Assembly (NCBI RefSeq): GCF_009765355.1
Contig: NZ_VTHK01000017.1
Location: 62,001 to 126,000, forward strand
Origin: Amycolatopsis anabasis
Lineage (GTDB): Bacteria > Actinomycetota > Actinomycetes > Mycobacteriales > Pseudonocardiaceae
Length of the DNA stretch: 64,000 nt
Reading direction: 5' to 3'
A model generated the notes under the pieces. It searched no databases. It saw only the letters and a list, made by a program, of their open reading frames with translations, and was not told the DNA's origin. Position 1 is the stretch's first letter, and each line of letters starts with the position of its first letter. Made by a program: the position numbers and the translations under genes. Positions 40,847 to 50,716 of the stretch are shown piece by piece.

Positions 40847-41500
40847 TCAGGTGTCGAGGACGACGGCGACGATTCCGGCGAAGTGGGCGAGGCGGGCGAC
40901 CTCGGCGGCGCGGAACATCGGGCCGCCCGGGCGGCCCACCAGCAGGGCCTTGTCCGGTTTGCCGAGCGGGGTGGCGGCGAGTTCGGTGCCCAGTTCCTTC
41001 CAGGTCTCCGGGATCCAGCCGTCCTCGGAGTCGAGGATGGTCGCGCGTTCGAGCGGGAGCCACGGGAGTTCGGTGAGATCGGACTCGGGGGCCGCGGCCG
41101 ACGCGGCGAGGCGGTGCAGCCCGGCCTCGGAGTGCTTGACCACCAGCGACCAGCCCGCCCGGATGATCCGCGGCACGCCCTCGGCCAGGACGTCCAGTCC
41201 GTCGGCCGGGCGGGCGGCGATCTCCTCGACCAGTTCGAGTTCGCGGTGGGTGTCCAGGACCCCGGCATACGGCCGTACGGCGTCCACCTCGACCCCCTCG
41301 ACGCTCTCCGCGGCGGTGATCAGCGCGTCGGGCAGCCGCCCGGTGGGGATCTCCACCACCAGGTCGTCGATCGCCACCCCGTTCCCGCGTTCGACCACGT
41401 CGACGCTGAGGATGTCCGCACCGATCGTGCCGAGCGCCGTGGCCACCGCGCCCAGGGTTCCCGGGCTGTCCGGGAGCTGGACCCGGATCAGGAAGGACAC
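40847..41500 (-). CDS. ACT-domain protein (Rv3013-like)
   Basis: 217 residues from a GTG with AGAGGGG six bases upstream. The N-terminal ACT fold reads FLIRVQLPDSPGTLGAVATA and continues through DILSVDVVERGNGVAIDDLVVE. The remainder (from about residue 85) is a second alpha/beta region, EEIAARPADGLDVLAEGVPR and KPDKALLVGRPGGPMFRAAE, resembling a GNAT or GAF-like regulatory module. ACT domains bind amino acids; the controlled process is unknown. Position between ligA and gatC is the same as Rv3013. It is divergent from gatC. Confidence 0.85.
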   Translation of the reverse strand: MSFLIRVQLPDSPGTLGAVATALGTIGADILSVDVVERGNGVAIDDLVVEIPTGRLPDALITAAESVEGVEVDAVRPYAGVLDTHRELELVEEIAARPADGLDVLAEGVPRIIRAGWSLVVKHSEAGLHRLAASAAAPESDLTELPWLPLERATILDSEDGWIPETWKELGTELAATPLGKPDKALLVGRPGGPMFRAAEVARLAHFAGIVAVVLDT

Positions 41501-41710
41501 GTGCACCCCTCTCGTCTCGGGCACTCCAGCCTCGCCGTGGAGCACGTCTGCCGGTCGACGATTGTGGCAGACCAGAAGAGCTAACCCGATCCGCCGTCCG
41601 CCTAGCGAGATCCCCGGCCGACCCGTAACCCAGTCGAGACGACGCCGTCGTCCGCCATAGACTTGCTGCTCGAACACCCGTCCGACCAGCACACCCCGGG
41701 AGTCACCCGC

Positions 41711-42006
41711 GTGCCCAACATATCCCGCGACGAGGTCGCGCACCTTGCCAAACTGGCCAGGCTGGCCGTCACCGACGAGGAACTCGACGTCTTCGCCGGC
41801 CAGCTCGACCAGATCCTGGACGCGGTGGCCAAGGTCGGCGAGGTCGCCGAAGCGGACATCCCGCCGACCTCGCACGCCGTGCCGCTGACCAACGTTTTCC
41901 GCGACGACGTGGTCCGGCCGGGGTTGACCCAGCAGCAGGCGCTCGCCGGGGCGCCCGCCGCCGAGGAAGGCCGCTTCCGGGTGCCGCGGATCCTGGGGGA
42001 GGAACA

Positions 42007-42010
<4 letters not shown>
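41711..42010 (+). CDS. gatC: Asp-tRNA(Asn)/Glu-tRNA(Gln) amidotransferase subunit C
   Basis: 99 residues from a GTG with GGGAG eight bases upstream; the in-frame TTG at 41663 lacks an SD. It shows the GatC pattern ISRDEVAHLAKLARLAVTDE and VPLTNVFRDDVVRPGLTQQQ. GatC wraps around and stabilises GatA-GatB. The stop overlaps the gatA ATG (ATGA). TAGACT at 41658 is a possible -10 element of the operon promoter. Confidence 0.95.
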
Positions 42011-43523
<1,513 letters not shown>

Positions 43524-43527
<4 letters not shown>

Positions 43528-45029
43528 CCGCGGTGGCTGAGCTGATGGACTACGCCGACGTCATCGAGCGCTTCGACCCGGTGCTCGGGCTCGAGGTGCA
43601 CGTCGAGCTGAACACGAACACCAAGATGTTCTGCGGCTGCCCGAACCAGTTCGGCGGCGAGCCCAACACGCACGTCTGTCCGACCTGCCTGGGGCTGCCC
43701 GGTTCGCTGCCGGTGGTCAACGGCAAGGCCGTGGAGGGCGCGATCCGCATCGGCCTGGCGCTGAACTGCGAGATCGCCCAGTGGTGCCGGTTCGCCCGGA
43801 AGAACTACTTCTACCCGGACATGCCGAAGAACTTCCAGACCTCGCAGTACGACGAGCCGATCGCGTTCAACGGCTACCTGGACGTGACGCTGGACGACGG
43901 CGAGGTCGTGCGCGTGGAGATCGAGCGCGCGCACATGGAGGAGGACACCGGCAAGTCGCTGCACGTCGGCGGCGCGACCGGTCGCATCCACGGCGCCGAG
44001 CACTCGCTGCTGGACTACAACCGCGCCGGGGTGCCGCTGATCGAGATCGTCACCAAACCGATCACCGGCACCGGTGAGCGCGCGCCCGAGGTGGCCCGCG
44101 CGTACGTGACCGCGCTGCGCGATCTGCTGCGCGCGCTGAACGTGTCGGACGTGCGCATGGACCAGGGTTCGCTGCGCTGCGACGCGAACGTGTCGCTGAT
44201 GGCGAAGGACGCGAGCGAGTTCGGCACCCGCACCGAGACCAAGAACGTCAACTCGCTGCGCAGCGTGGAACGCGCGGTGCGCTACGAGATGACCCGGCAG
44301 GCCGCGGTGCTCGCCGGGGGCGGCACGGTCACCCAGGAGACCCGGCACTTCCAGGAGGCCGACGGCACCACGTCGTCCGGCCGCACCAAGGAAACCGCCG
44401 AGGACTACCGGTACTTCCCGGAGCCGGACCTGGTGCCGATCGCCCCGAGCCGCGAGTGGGTCGAGGAGCTGCGCGGGACCCTGCCGGAGATGCCTTCGGA
44501 ACGCCGCAAGCGCATCCAGGCCGAGTGGGAACTCTCCGACGAGGAACTGCGCGACCTGTTCAACACCGGCGCGGTCGAGCTGGTGCAGTCCACCGTGGAC
44601 GCCGGGGCGAAGCCGGACGAGGCGCGCGGCTGGTGGGTGAACTTCCTTTCCCAGGAAGCCAACTCCCGCGAGGTGGAGTTGGCCGAGCTGGCCATCACCC
44701 CCGCGCAGGTGGCCCGGGTCATCGCGCTGATCAACTCCGGCGAGCTGACCAACAAGCTCGCCCGCGAGGTCGTGCGCGGCGTGCTCGGCGGTGAGGGCGA
44801 ACCGGACGAGGTGGTCGAGCAGCGCGGCCTGAAGGTGGTCTCCGACGACTCGGCGCTGCTCGCCGCGGTTGACGAGGCGCTCGCCGCGAACCCGGACATC
44901 GCCGACAAGATCCGCGGCGGCAAGGTCCAGGCCGCGGGCAAGATCGTCGGGGACGTCATGAAGGCGACCAAGGGCCAGGCCGACGCCAAACGCGTGCGGG
45001 AACTGGTCCTGGAACGAGTCGGCGCCTAA
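43524..45029 (+). CDS. gatB: Asp-tRNA(Asn)/Glu-tRNA(Gln) amidotransferase subunit B
   Basis: 501 residues from a GTG overlapping gatA. The kinase-like domain has LGLEVHVELNTNTKMFCGCP, CPTCLGLPGSLPVVN and the RAGVPLIEIVTKP segment. The C-terminal YqeY-like tail domain (GGKVQAAGKIVGDVMKATKG) binds the tRNA elbow. It phosphorylates Glu- or Asp-tRNA and performs amidation with ammonia delivered by GatA. The next gene begins directly after the stop. Confidence 0.97.
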
Positions 45030-45539
45030 GTGTCCTTCTCGTTCCGACAGGTCAGCTGGCGCGAGTGGTCCGGCCTCGCCGCCGGGCTGCTCGCGTTCGC
45101 GGCCACCTTCCTCCCGTGGACGGTGCTCAGCGCGACGAACTCCGAGACCGCGGGCGACCTGCGCGACGCACCGGCGAGCGATCTGGCCCGCAACGCCTGG
45201 AACTCGACGTTCTTCGGCTGGTTCCCGCCCATCCTGCTGCTGCTCGCCGGGCTGGTCGTGGTGGTGTTCGGCCAGCTCCGGAAGGTCCGGTCCAGCGGGC
45301 TCCCCCAGCTGTGGCTGGTCGCCGCCGCGGTCGCGCTGCTGTTGGTGGTGCTCGGCTGGCTGTTCATCGAGCTGCAGTTCGACGACGACCAGCGCGAGAT
45401 CTTCAAGATCGCCGGGGTCGCGATCAACGCCGGTTTCGGCCGCTACCTCGGCATCCTCGCCGCACTGGGCTCCCTGGTCTGCGCGATCCTGGACACCCGC
45501 GCCGCCCGGGCCGAACGCCTGAACCCCCGGCGCCGTTGA
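45030..45539 (+). CDS. Integral membrane protein, four predicted helices
   Basis: 169 residues from a GTG placed directly after the gatB TAA. Hydrophobic segments lie at about residues 15-35, 60-82, 90-112 and 130-150. A soluble loop between the first two has NSETAGDLRDAPASDLARNA. No family is recognised with confidence; small four-helix proteins are common after gatB in actinobacteria. Its stop is 14 bp from the convergent lanC stop, so it is not part of the lanthipeptide operon. Confidence 0.75.
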   Translation: MSFSFRQVSWREWSGLAAGLLAFAATFLPWTVLSATNSETAGDLRDAPASDLARNAWNSTFFGWFPPILLLLAGLVVVVFGQLRKVRSSGLPQLWLVAAAVALLLVVLGWLFIELQFDDDQREIFKIAGVAINAGFGRYLGILAALGSLVCAILDTRAARAERLNPRRR

Positions 45540-45553
45540 CCCGTCGCAGCCGG

Positions 45554-46885
45554 TCAGCTCAACAGGAGGAACGAATCCCATTCCGTGCCGGATGGATTGG
45601 TTTCCCGGTCGGCGAAGCTGGCCAGGGCGAGCGCGATTCCCGCCGCGCCCTGCAGCAAGCCGGGCGAATCCAGGAAGAACGGCTCGGACCGATGAGTGAT
45701 GTGGTGCTGGAATCCGAACGGCGCCGCGGGAGAATAACTTCCGATGATTCGGTCCGCGAGATCGTCCACGCATTTCCGCAACGCGGGGTCGGGGTGATCG
45801 GCGGCAGCGCGCAACGCGATCATGAGCAGCCCGGTTTCCCCGTGGCAGATCGTGGGACCTTCCAGGTCGGCCCGCGACCAGGGACGCGCGAAGATTCCGC
45901 GTAACGCGTCCACCGCGAGGGCCGACAAACCGGCGTCGCCGAGCGCCTGACCGGCCAGCTGAATCGCCCGGGCCACCCCGGCCGTGCCGTAACACCACGC
46001 GGCCCTGGTGGGCAGCGGCTCGATGCCGGACCGGCCGGCCTGCTCGGCGAAACTGACCCGCTGCGGCCACATCGGGCCGAACTCGTCTTCCCTTACCCAG
46101 CCCAGCAACCATTCGACGATCCGCCGCATCGCCTCCGCCGAGCCCGCCACCCGGTAACCCTTGCGCTCGGCGATCGCGAGCAAGGCGAGCGGCCCGGCGA
46201 TACCGTGTGCGAGCCCGAGGTTGAAATCGCCTCGCGGGTACCGCGACCGGTCGTCGGGATCGGCGTACTGGCTCGGCGCGGACCACCACCCGGGAACCTC
46301 CGCGCCGTACACCGTCACCGGCCGGGTCAACGCGACCAGGAATCGCAGCGCGGCCCGCAATGCCGTCCGGCATCGCTCGTAGCCGAGATCGGTGAGCGCC
46401 ACCAGCATCCGCGCTTTTCCGGCCAGCCCGGTCACCACGTCGTAATTCACCCAAGGGCCATTCGTGCCCTGCCGGTCGAGATTCTCTTCGCAGGTTCTCG
46501 TCAGCGAATCGCAGATCTCGGCGAGGGAAAGGGACGCCTTTTCCAGCAAACCGGAAAACCCGCCGTCGCTCGTCCGGTGCAGCACGGCCGCGGGAACCAG
46601 TTCGACGATTCCACCGCGGCTGGCCCGGGCCGCACCGGCGGACGTGTCGACGGCGGCCGCGAGGTGAGCGCGGGTGGCCGTCGCCCAGGAACGGTCGTGC
46701 CTGGACAGCACCGCGTGCAGCAGGGCGATCCCGGGATGACCGAGCAGCAGCGAGGCCGGGTCCCAGGCCGGTTGCCCGGGAACCCGCGGGGCGTTCGCCG
46801 CCACGCGGCCGACGGCTTCGGGGGGCCGTAGCCGTTCACCCAGTTCGACCGCGAGGTGGCGCGCCCGATCCCGCGGGTCGTTCAC
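45554..46885 (-). CDS. lanC: Lanthipeptide cyclase LanC
   Basis: 443 residues from a GTG that overlaps the lanB stop (GTGA). It is an alpha/alpha toroid with the full LanC signature: LAHGIAGPLALLA (His 227), the zinc ligand Cys 298 in AAWCYGTAGVARA and Cys 347-His 348 in GPTICHGETGLLM. A final helical repeat (GLLQGAAGIALALASF) completes the toroid. It adds cysteine thiols to dehydroalanine/dehydrobutyrine made by LanB, closing (methyl)lanthionine rings. The zinc site is intact, so it should be active. It is last in the lanA-lanB-lanC transcript and convergent with the membrane protein gene after gatB. Confidence 0.93.
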   Translation of the reverse strand: MNDPRDRARHLAVELGERLRPPEAVGRVAANAPRVPGQPAWDPASLLLGHPGIALLHAVLSRHDRSWATATRAHLAAAVDTSAGAARASRGGIVELVPAAVLHRTSDGGFSGLLEKASLSLAEICDSLTRTCEENLDRQGTNGPWVNYDVVTGLAGKARMLVALTDLGYERCRTALRAALRFLVALTRPVTVYGAEVPGWWSAPSQYADPDDRSRYPRGDFNLGLAHGIAGPLALLAIAERKGYRVAGSAEAMRRIVEWLLGWVREDEFGPMWPQRVSFAEQAGRSGIEPLPTRAAWCYGTAGVARAIQLAGQALGDAGLSALAVDALRGIFARPWSRADLEGPTICHGETGLLMIALRAAADHPDPALRKCVDDLADRIIGSYSPAAPFGFQHHITHRSEPFFLDSPGLLQGAAGIALALASFADRETNPSGTEWDSFLLLS

Positions 46886-49800
46886 CGGCCGTGCCGATCG
46901 CGGTCCACGCGCAGGCCGAGCGCACCGTGGAGCAACGCGTACACCGCGCGTTCGGCGGCGCGATCCGGCCCGAACAACCGGTTGCAGTGCATATGCGCGA
47001 GGCTCATGCCGATGCGGTGACGCTCGACCGAGCCGCAACCCGACCGGGACAACGCGGCCGCGTATTCCCGGACGACCTCGTCCCGGCGCTCCCACGTCGA
47101 GCGCACCTGGCTCTGCCCGAAGAGGCTCCCCTCGGCGCGCACGAGCCCGTCCGGGGTGATCAGCTCGGCCAGCGCCTCCCGCCTGTCCCAGGAGATCTCG
47201 CGACGCTCGTCCACCGGCAGCACCGCCTCGAGCCAGCCGATCAGCTCGGGCACCCCGGCGAACCGGATCAGCAGGGCCAGCGCGCTGAGCGCGGCGATCG
47301 ATTCGGCGGTGTCGCTCGATCGCGGCAACGGCGTCAACGCCAGGGCGAGTTCGCTGTCGGCGTGGAAGACCTGCTCCGCCTCGGTCAGCAGGTCCTCGCC
47401 GCCGTAACGTTCCACTTCCGGTTCGTAGCTGCCGAGTTCGAAGCGGTTCAGCAAACCGGCCTCCCGGAGCCCGCTCGCCCAGTCGTGCAGCCGGGACAGC
47501 AGTGCCGACCACAGGAATTCCGTTTTCCCGTGGAACCGGAGTCGCAGGTGCGCGTCCGGATCCGCGTATCGAACGAAGAACCACCGGTCCACCGCCGAAC
47601 CGGCGGCTCGTTCTTCCCCGAGCAACCGGCCGAGATGCTCCCGGACCATTCGTTCCACGGAGTCGTCTTTCGCGTACAACTTCACGTACAACCACTCGCC
47701 GCCCGGCAGGTGGACGAGATCGGCCGTCCGCCGCACGGCGGCGACCGGCTGCGCCGGTTTCTCCGGGGAAGGCCGGTTTCCCAGCAGCTGGAAGACGACC
47801 TCGTTGGCGTGCCCGCCGCGGGGCCCGCGCAACCAGCCCGCACCGGACTGCCGCGGGACTTCCTGCAGGTACAGCCGGGGGTTCTTCCGCAGCTCCTGGC
47901 GAAACACTTCGACGTGCAGGGGATCGTCGAGGTCCACCGGCACCCGGTTGTCCGCGGTGGTCAGCCGGACCTGACGGGCGACGCCCGATCGTTCCCGCCA
48001 GGCGTGCACCTGGCGTCGCCAGTCGTCCGGACTCCGCACGGCGTCGACCATCGCCCGGCTGGGCAGCCAGCTGGCCGACGCGAGGACCGTTCTGCCGTGG
48101 CGAATTCTCGGGCGGTACGGCGCGTTCGCCCACGAGCCCCACTGCCACGGCTGGCAGCGCGGCAGGGTTTGTTCGCCCAGCTCCAGCAGGAAGCGCGCCG
48201 TCGGGGGCACATGGCCGGTGCGCGGGTTGACCATCGAACACAGCACCGGCACGACGTGGTCGCCGGTCGCGGTGTCCACCAGGTAGAGCCGCTCGACGGT
48301 GCCGCCGACAGCGAGGTCGCGCAGCCGCACGTCCTCGGTCCCGCGCGCGGCGGGGCCGTGCCCGAGCGGGATGCGCACCGGTAGCCACTGCGGAATCGAC
48401 GCCACGTTGGCCGATCTCGGCGCTCGCGGGCGGAAGGCGACCTGCGCCGCGACCGCCCCGTGGGTGGACACGGCGGCGGTGGCGAGCCGCCTCAGCGCGT
48501 CCTGCTCCGCCGGGAACAGGTGCGCGAACCGCGAGACGGTCGCTCCGGCCGAGGGTGACGCGAAGTACTCCGCGACGATCAAGCGGAAATCGCCGGCGCA
48601 CAGGTCCTGCCAGCTTTCGGCGACGACCTCGGTGCACAGCTCCGCGGAAACCGGGTAACGGGCCTCCTCCGGCGCCGCGGAAAGCCGCTCGAGGTCGGCA
48701 TCGCTCAGCAGGATCTCGTCACCACCCTGCTTCAGGTGGTCCATCACCAGCTCGCCGAGGAAGAGATCCCGGTCCGGCCGGTCGTCCGGTCGTCCCCGGG
48801 GGCCGAGGTCCTGACCGAGGTACTCCGGTGGCAGACCGAGCCCCCGGTCACCGTCGAGCAACTCCAGCACCGGAACGACGCGTTCGGTGCCGTAGCGCTC
48901 CAGAAACCGCTCGTGGTAACCCGGCAACCAGCGCGGCCCCTCGGCAACACCGAGTAGCGCCAGGGTGTGGGCGGCACGTTCCGCTTCCCGGGCGAGTTCC
49001 GCGGGAAGCGTGAGGTCGAGATCGAGCCGCACATCGGTCTGCACCAGGTTCTCCGCCTCGCACAACGACCGCATCCGCTTCCACACGGCGGACATGATCG
49101 GCTGCCGCTGCCCGGCGGGACTGCCGTCGAACTCGTTCAGGCCGCGCCGCACCTCCCGCAGTTCTTCGAACAGCGGATGAGCCGCGCGTCGCCGATCGGC
49201 GAGGAGGTGACCGAGCGGATCGGTGCAGTCCGGGGGCGGCTCGGTATCCGTGATCAGGAACCGCGCCGCGACGAGTTGCCGCAGCACCGGTTCGAGCGCC
49301 GTGCCCTGGTCGACGGCGAACCTGGCGCGCAGCTGGTCGAGCAGCCGGGACCACCGGATCGGTTCCGCCGCCGCCCGCAGCACCTCGCGGACCAGCGGGG
49401 TGAACCGGACCGAGGTGTCCAGCCGGCGCTCACCGCGTTCGTCGTAACGTTCCGGCAGAACGAGCCGCCCGTCGCGGACGAGGTGCACCGCGTTGGCGAC
49501 CACGACGGCGTTCGCCAGCACGTCGGCATCGGTGCGCAGGGGTTCGAGCACGGTGTCCAGCCAGCCCGCGTCCGGCCGGCTGACCGAGCGGTGCTCAGTC
49601 CCGAAGCGCACCGACGGGTGGTCTCCGATGCGAGCCAGGGCGACCCCGGCGAACAGCCCGAACGGCGTCGGCCGGCCGTTCCTGCGCAGGTGGTACTTGG
49701 TCAACGCGAGCGTGGCGCGGCGCAGCACCTTGGACTTGACCGGCTCGCCGCGGAGCACCTTGGACACCACCCGCGCCAGGCTCGGGCTGGCGTGCTCCAC

Positions 49801-49968
49801 CGCCTCGACCAGGGCCTCGTCTTCGGCGAGCCGCCGGAATCGGTTTTCCCACCATTCGTCGTCGAAGGCGGGAACCGCATCCGCGTCCGGGGCCACCTCC
49901 TCGGCTTGCCGCACGCCCAGGGGAACGCGGACGAGTGCCACGTCGGCGCATCGGAAGGTCGGCTCCAC
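46882..49968 (-). CDS. lanB: Full-length class I lanthipeptide dehydratase LanB
   Basis: 1028 residues from the GTG at 49968, with TGGAG five bases upstream; further GTG/ATG codons upstream have no SD. The N-terminal two thirds is the Lant_dehydr_N glutamylation domain, with the conserved RRNGRPTPFGLFAGV stretch near residue 110. From about residue 755 the SpaB_C elimination domain begins (GGEWLYVKLYAKDDS, then DRWFFVRYADPDAHLRLRF). Such enzymes use glutamyl-tRNA to activate Ser/Thr and then eliminate glutamate, giving Dha/Dhb. Both halves are in one protein, unlike split thiopeptide enzymes. It lies 86 bp downstream of lanA, across a strong hairpin. Confidence 0.92.
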   Translation of the reverse strand: MEPTFRCADVALVRVPLGVRQAEEVAPDADAVPAFDDEWWENRFRRLAEDEALVEAVEHASPSLARVVSKVLRGEPVKSKVLRRATLALTKYHLRRNGRPTPFGLFAGVALARIGDHPSVRFGTEHRSVSRPDAGWLDTVLEPLRTDADVLANAVVVANAVHLVRDGRLVLPERYDERGERRLDTSVRFTPLVREVLRAAAEPIRWSRLLDQLRARFAVDQGTALEPVLRQLVAARFLITDTEPPPDCTDPLGHLLADRRRAAHPLFEELREVRRGLNEFDGSPAGQRQPIMSAVWKRMRSLCEAENLVQTDVRLDLDLTLPAELAREAERAAHTLALLGVAEGPRWLPGYHERFLERYGTERVVPVLELLDGDRGLGLPPEYLGQDLGPRGRPDDRPDRDLFLGELVMDHLKQGGDEILLSDADLERLSAAPEEARYPVSAELCTEVVAESWQDLCAGDFRLIVAEYFASPSAGATVSRFAHLFPAEQDALRRLATAAVSTHGAVAAQVAFRPRAPRSANVASIPQWLPVRIPLGHGPAARGTEDVRLRDLAVGGTVERLYLVDTATGDHVVPVLCSMVNPRTGHVPPTARFLLELGEQTLPRCQPWQWGSWANAPYRPRIRHGRTVLASASWLPSRAMVDAVRSPDDWRRQVHAWRERSGVARQVRLTTADNRVPVDLDDPLHVEVFRQELRKNPRLYLQEVPRQSGAGWLRGPRGGHANEVVFQLLGNRPSPEKPAQPVAAVRRTADLVHLPGGEWLYVKLYAKDDSVERMVREHLGRLLGEERAAGSAVDRWFFVRYADPDAHLRLRFHGKTEFLWSALLSRLHDWASGLREAGLLNRFELGSYEPEVERYGGEDLLTEAEQVFHADSELALALTPLPRSSDTAESIAALSALALLIRFAGVPELIGWLEAVLPVDERREISWDRREALAELITPDGLVRAEGSLFGQSQVRSTWERRDEVVREYAAALSRSGCGSVERHRIGMSLAHMHCNRLFGPDRAAERAVYALLHGALGLRVDRDRHGR

Positions 49969-50004
49969 GCACACTCCACTCGGTCGCGACGGCTGCTCGC
50001 TGGA

Positions 50005-50042
50005 ACGCCGTGCGGGAAGGGGAGTCCCTCCCCGCACGGCGT
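50005..50042 (-). terminator. Hairpin between lanA and lanB
   Basis: ACGCCGTGCGGG pairs perfectly with CCCGCACGGCGT around a 14-base loop that itself can fold. It begins 12 bp after the lanA stop. There is no T-run. As in other lanthipeptide operons, it probably gives more lanA message than lanBC message. Confidence 0.75.
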
Positions 50043-50054
50043 CGTCATACGGAC

Positions 50055-50207
50055 TCAGCAGGCTCGGGTGGGCGGGTTACAGATCGCAGCACACGTGAGC
50101 GTGATGCTGGCGGCCCCCAGGAACTGCTGCTCCTGCTCCACAACGACGACTTCCAGATCGAGGTCGAGATCCTCGACCGCAAGCGTTTCCAGCGTGCCAA
50201 CTGACAT
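50055..50207 (-). CDS. lanA: Class I lanthipeptide precursor LanA (50 aa)
   Basis: 50 residues from an ATG preceded by AAAGGA about ten bases upstream. The leader is acidic and contains VEDLDLDLEVVVVEQEQQF, an FxLD/FNLD-box-like stretch with Leu in place of Phe, as recognised by LanB. The C-terminal core SITLTCAAICNPPTRAC has three Cys (39, 43, 50), with Ser 34, Thr 36, Thr 38 and Thr 47 before them. Plausible rings are Thr36-Cys39, Thr38-Cys43 and Thr47-Cys50; these are guesses. lanB and lanC follow on the same strand. The gene is too short for ordinary gene callers and may be missing from annotations. Ring pattern, cleavage site and activity are unknown. Confidence 0.85.
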   Translation of the reverse strand: MSVGTLETLAVEDLDLDLEVVVVEQEQQFLGAASITLTCAAICNPPTRAC

Positions 50208-50228
50208 GGAAAACAAATCCTTTCGCAG

Positions 50229-50258
50229 TCAATACTTCAGGATTTCCAGGAACAACAA
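50229..50258 (-). promoter_or_regulatory. Possible lanA promoter
   Basis: On the minus strand TTGTTG (50258-50253) and TATTGA (50234-50229) are separated by 18 bp, inside an unusually A+T-rich 80-bp stretch just upstream of lanA. The match to consensus is moderate. Confidence 0.35.
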
Positions 50259-50423
50259 AAAGCAGGCAAGGCATGCTTCGACAACGCCCTGACTCGTTGG
50301 CCCCACTTCGAAATCAATGGGTGAGTGTGGACCCTGATCATCGCCACCCAGCCCGCGGAGTTCCGACTATAGCGCCATGATCGGGTCGGGTCCCGTCGCA
50401 GTGCGACTGCCTCGAGTGCGTCA

Positions 50424-50462
50424 CCGGTGTGCAACCGCGGAAATTCAGCGGTTGCACACCGG
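50424..50462. promoter_or_regulatory. Long inverted repeat in the lanA/oxidoreductase intergenic region
   Basis: CCGGTGTGCAACCGC (50424-50438) and GCGGTTGCACACCGG (50448-50462) are perfect 15-base arms around a 9-base loop. The 509-bp gap 50208-50716 contains no gene that I can support. It holds the lanA promoter region, this hairpin, a repeat fragment (50521-50554) and the operon promoter (50587). The hairpin may insulate the two divergent units or bind a regulator. Confidence 0.5.
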
Positions 50463-50520
50463 CACCGCTGAACGTTCGAATTGTACCCGGCTCCTCTCGT
50501 TTTCCGGCAGTTGTCAAAAG

Positions 50521-50554
50521 GGAGTCCGCTCCGACTGGTCTGCCCCCTCGCGAC
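50521..50554 (+). repeat. Partial third copy of the 11.3-kb dispersed repeat
   Basis: GGAGTCCGCTCCGACTGGTC and the following 14 bases match 11341-11374 at most positions (shared GAGTCCGCTC, CTGGTCTG-like and CTC-CGAC blocks). Confidence 0.45.
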
Positions 50555-50586
50555 AGTGCGGCCCCGGACCAGGCGCGTGGCGAGGG

Positions 50587-50638
50587 TTGACACCGGTCGC
50601 GGGCGCTCCTTACCGTGCGAGTGAGAAAGCGCTTTCCA
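50587..50638 (+). promoter_or_regulatory. Promoter with LacI-type operator for the carbohydrate operon
   Basis: TTGACA (50587-50592), an 18-bp spacer and TACCGT (50611-50616) form a good promoter. GAAAGCGCTTTC (50625-50636) immediately follows, overlapping the expected start of transcription. This palindrome is the usual LacI/GalR-family operator in actinobacteria. No lacI gene is in the window. Confidence 0.75.
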
Positions 50639-50716
50639 GAACCCGCGTCGGGGTGGGGAGACGGGCATGCGGATCATCGGGGCGCTGGCGCGAGTCCCTC
50701 GTCGGGGGGTGCGTGC

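Noticed and set aside
45030..45539. Membrane protein as lanthipeptide immunity gene
   Set aside because: It is on the opposite strand directly after gatB and shows no LanI/LanFEG features.
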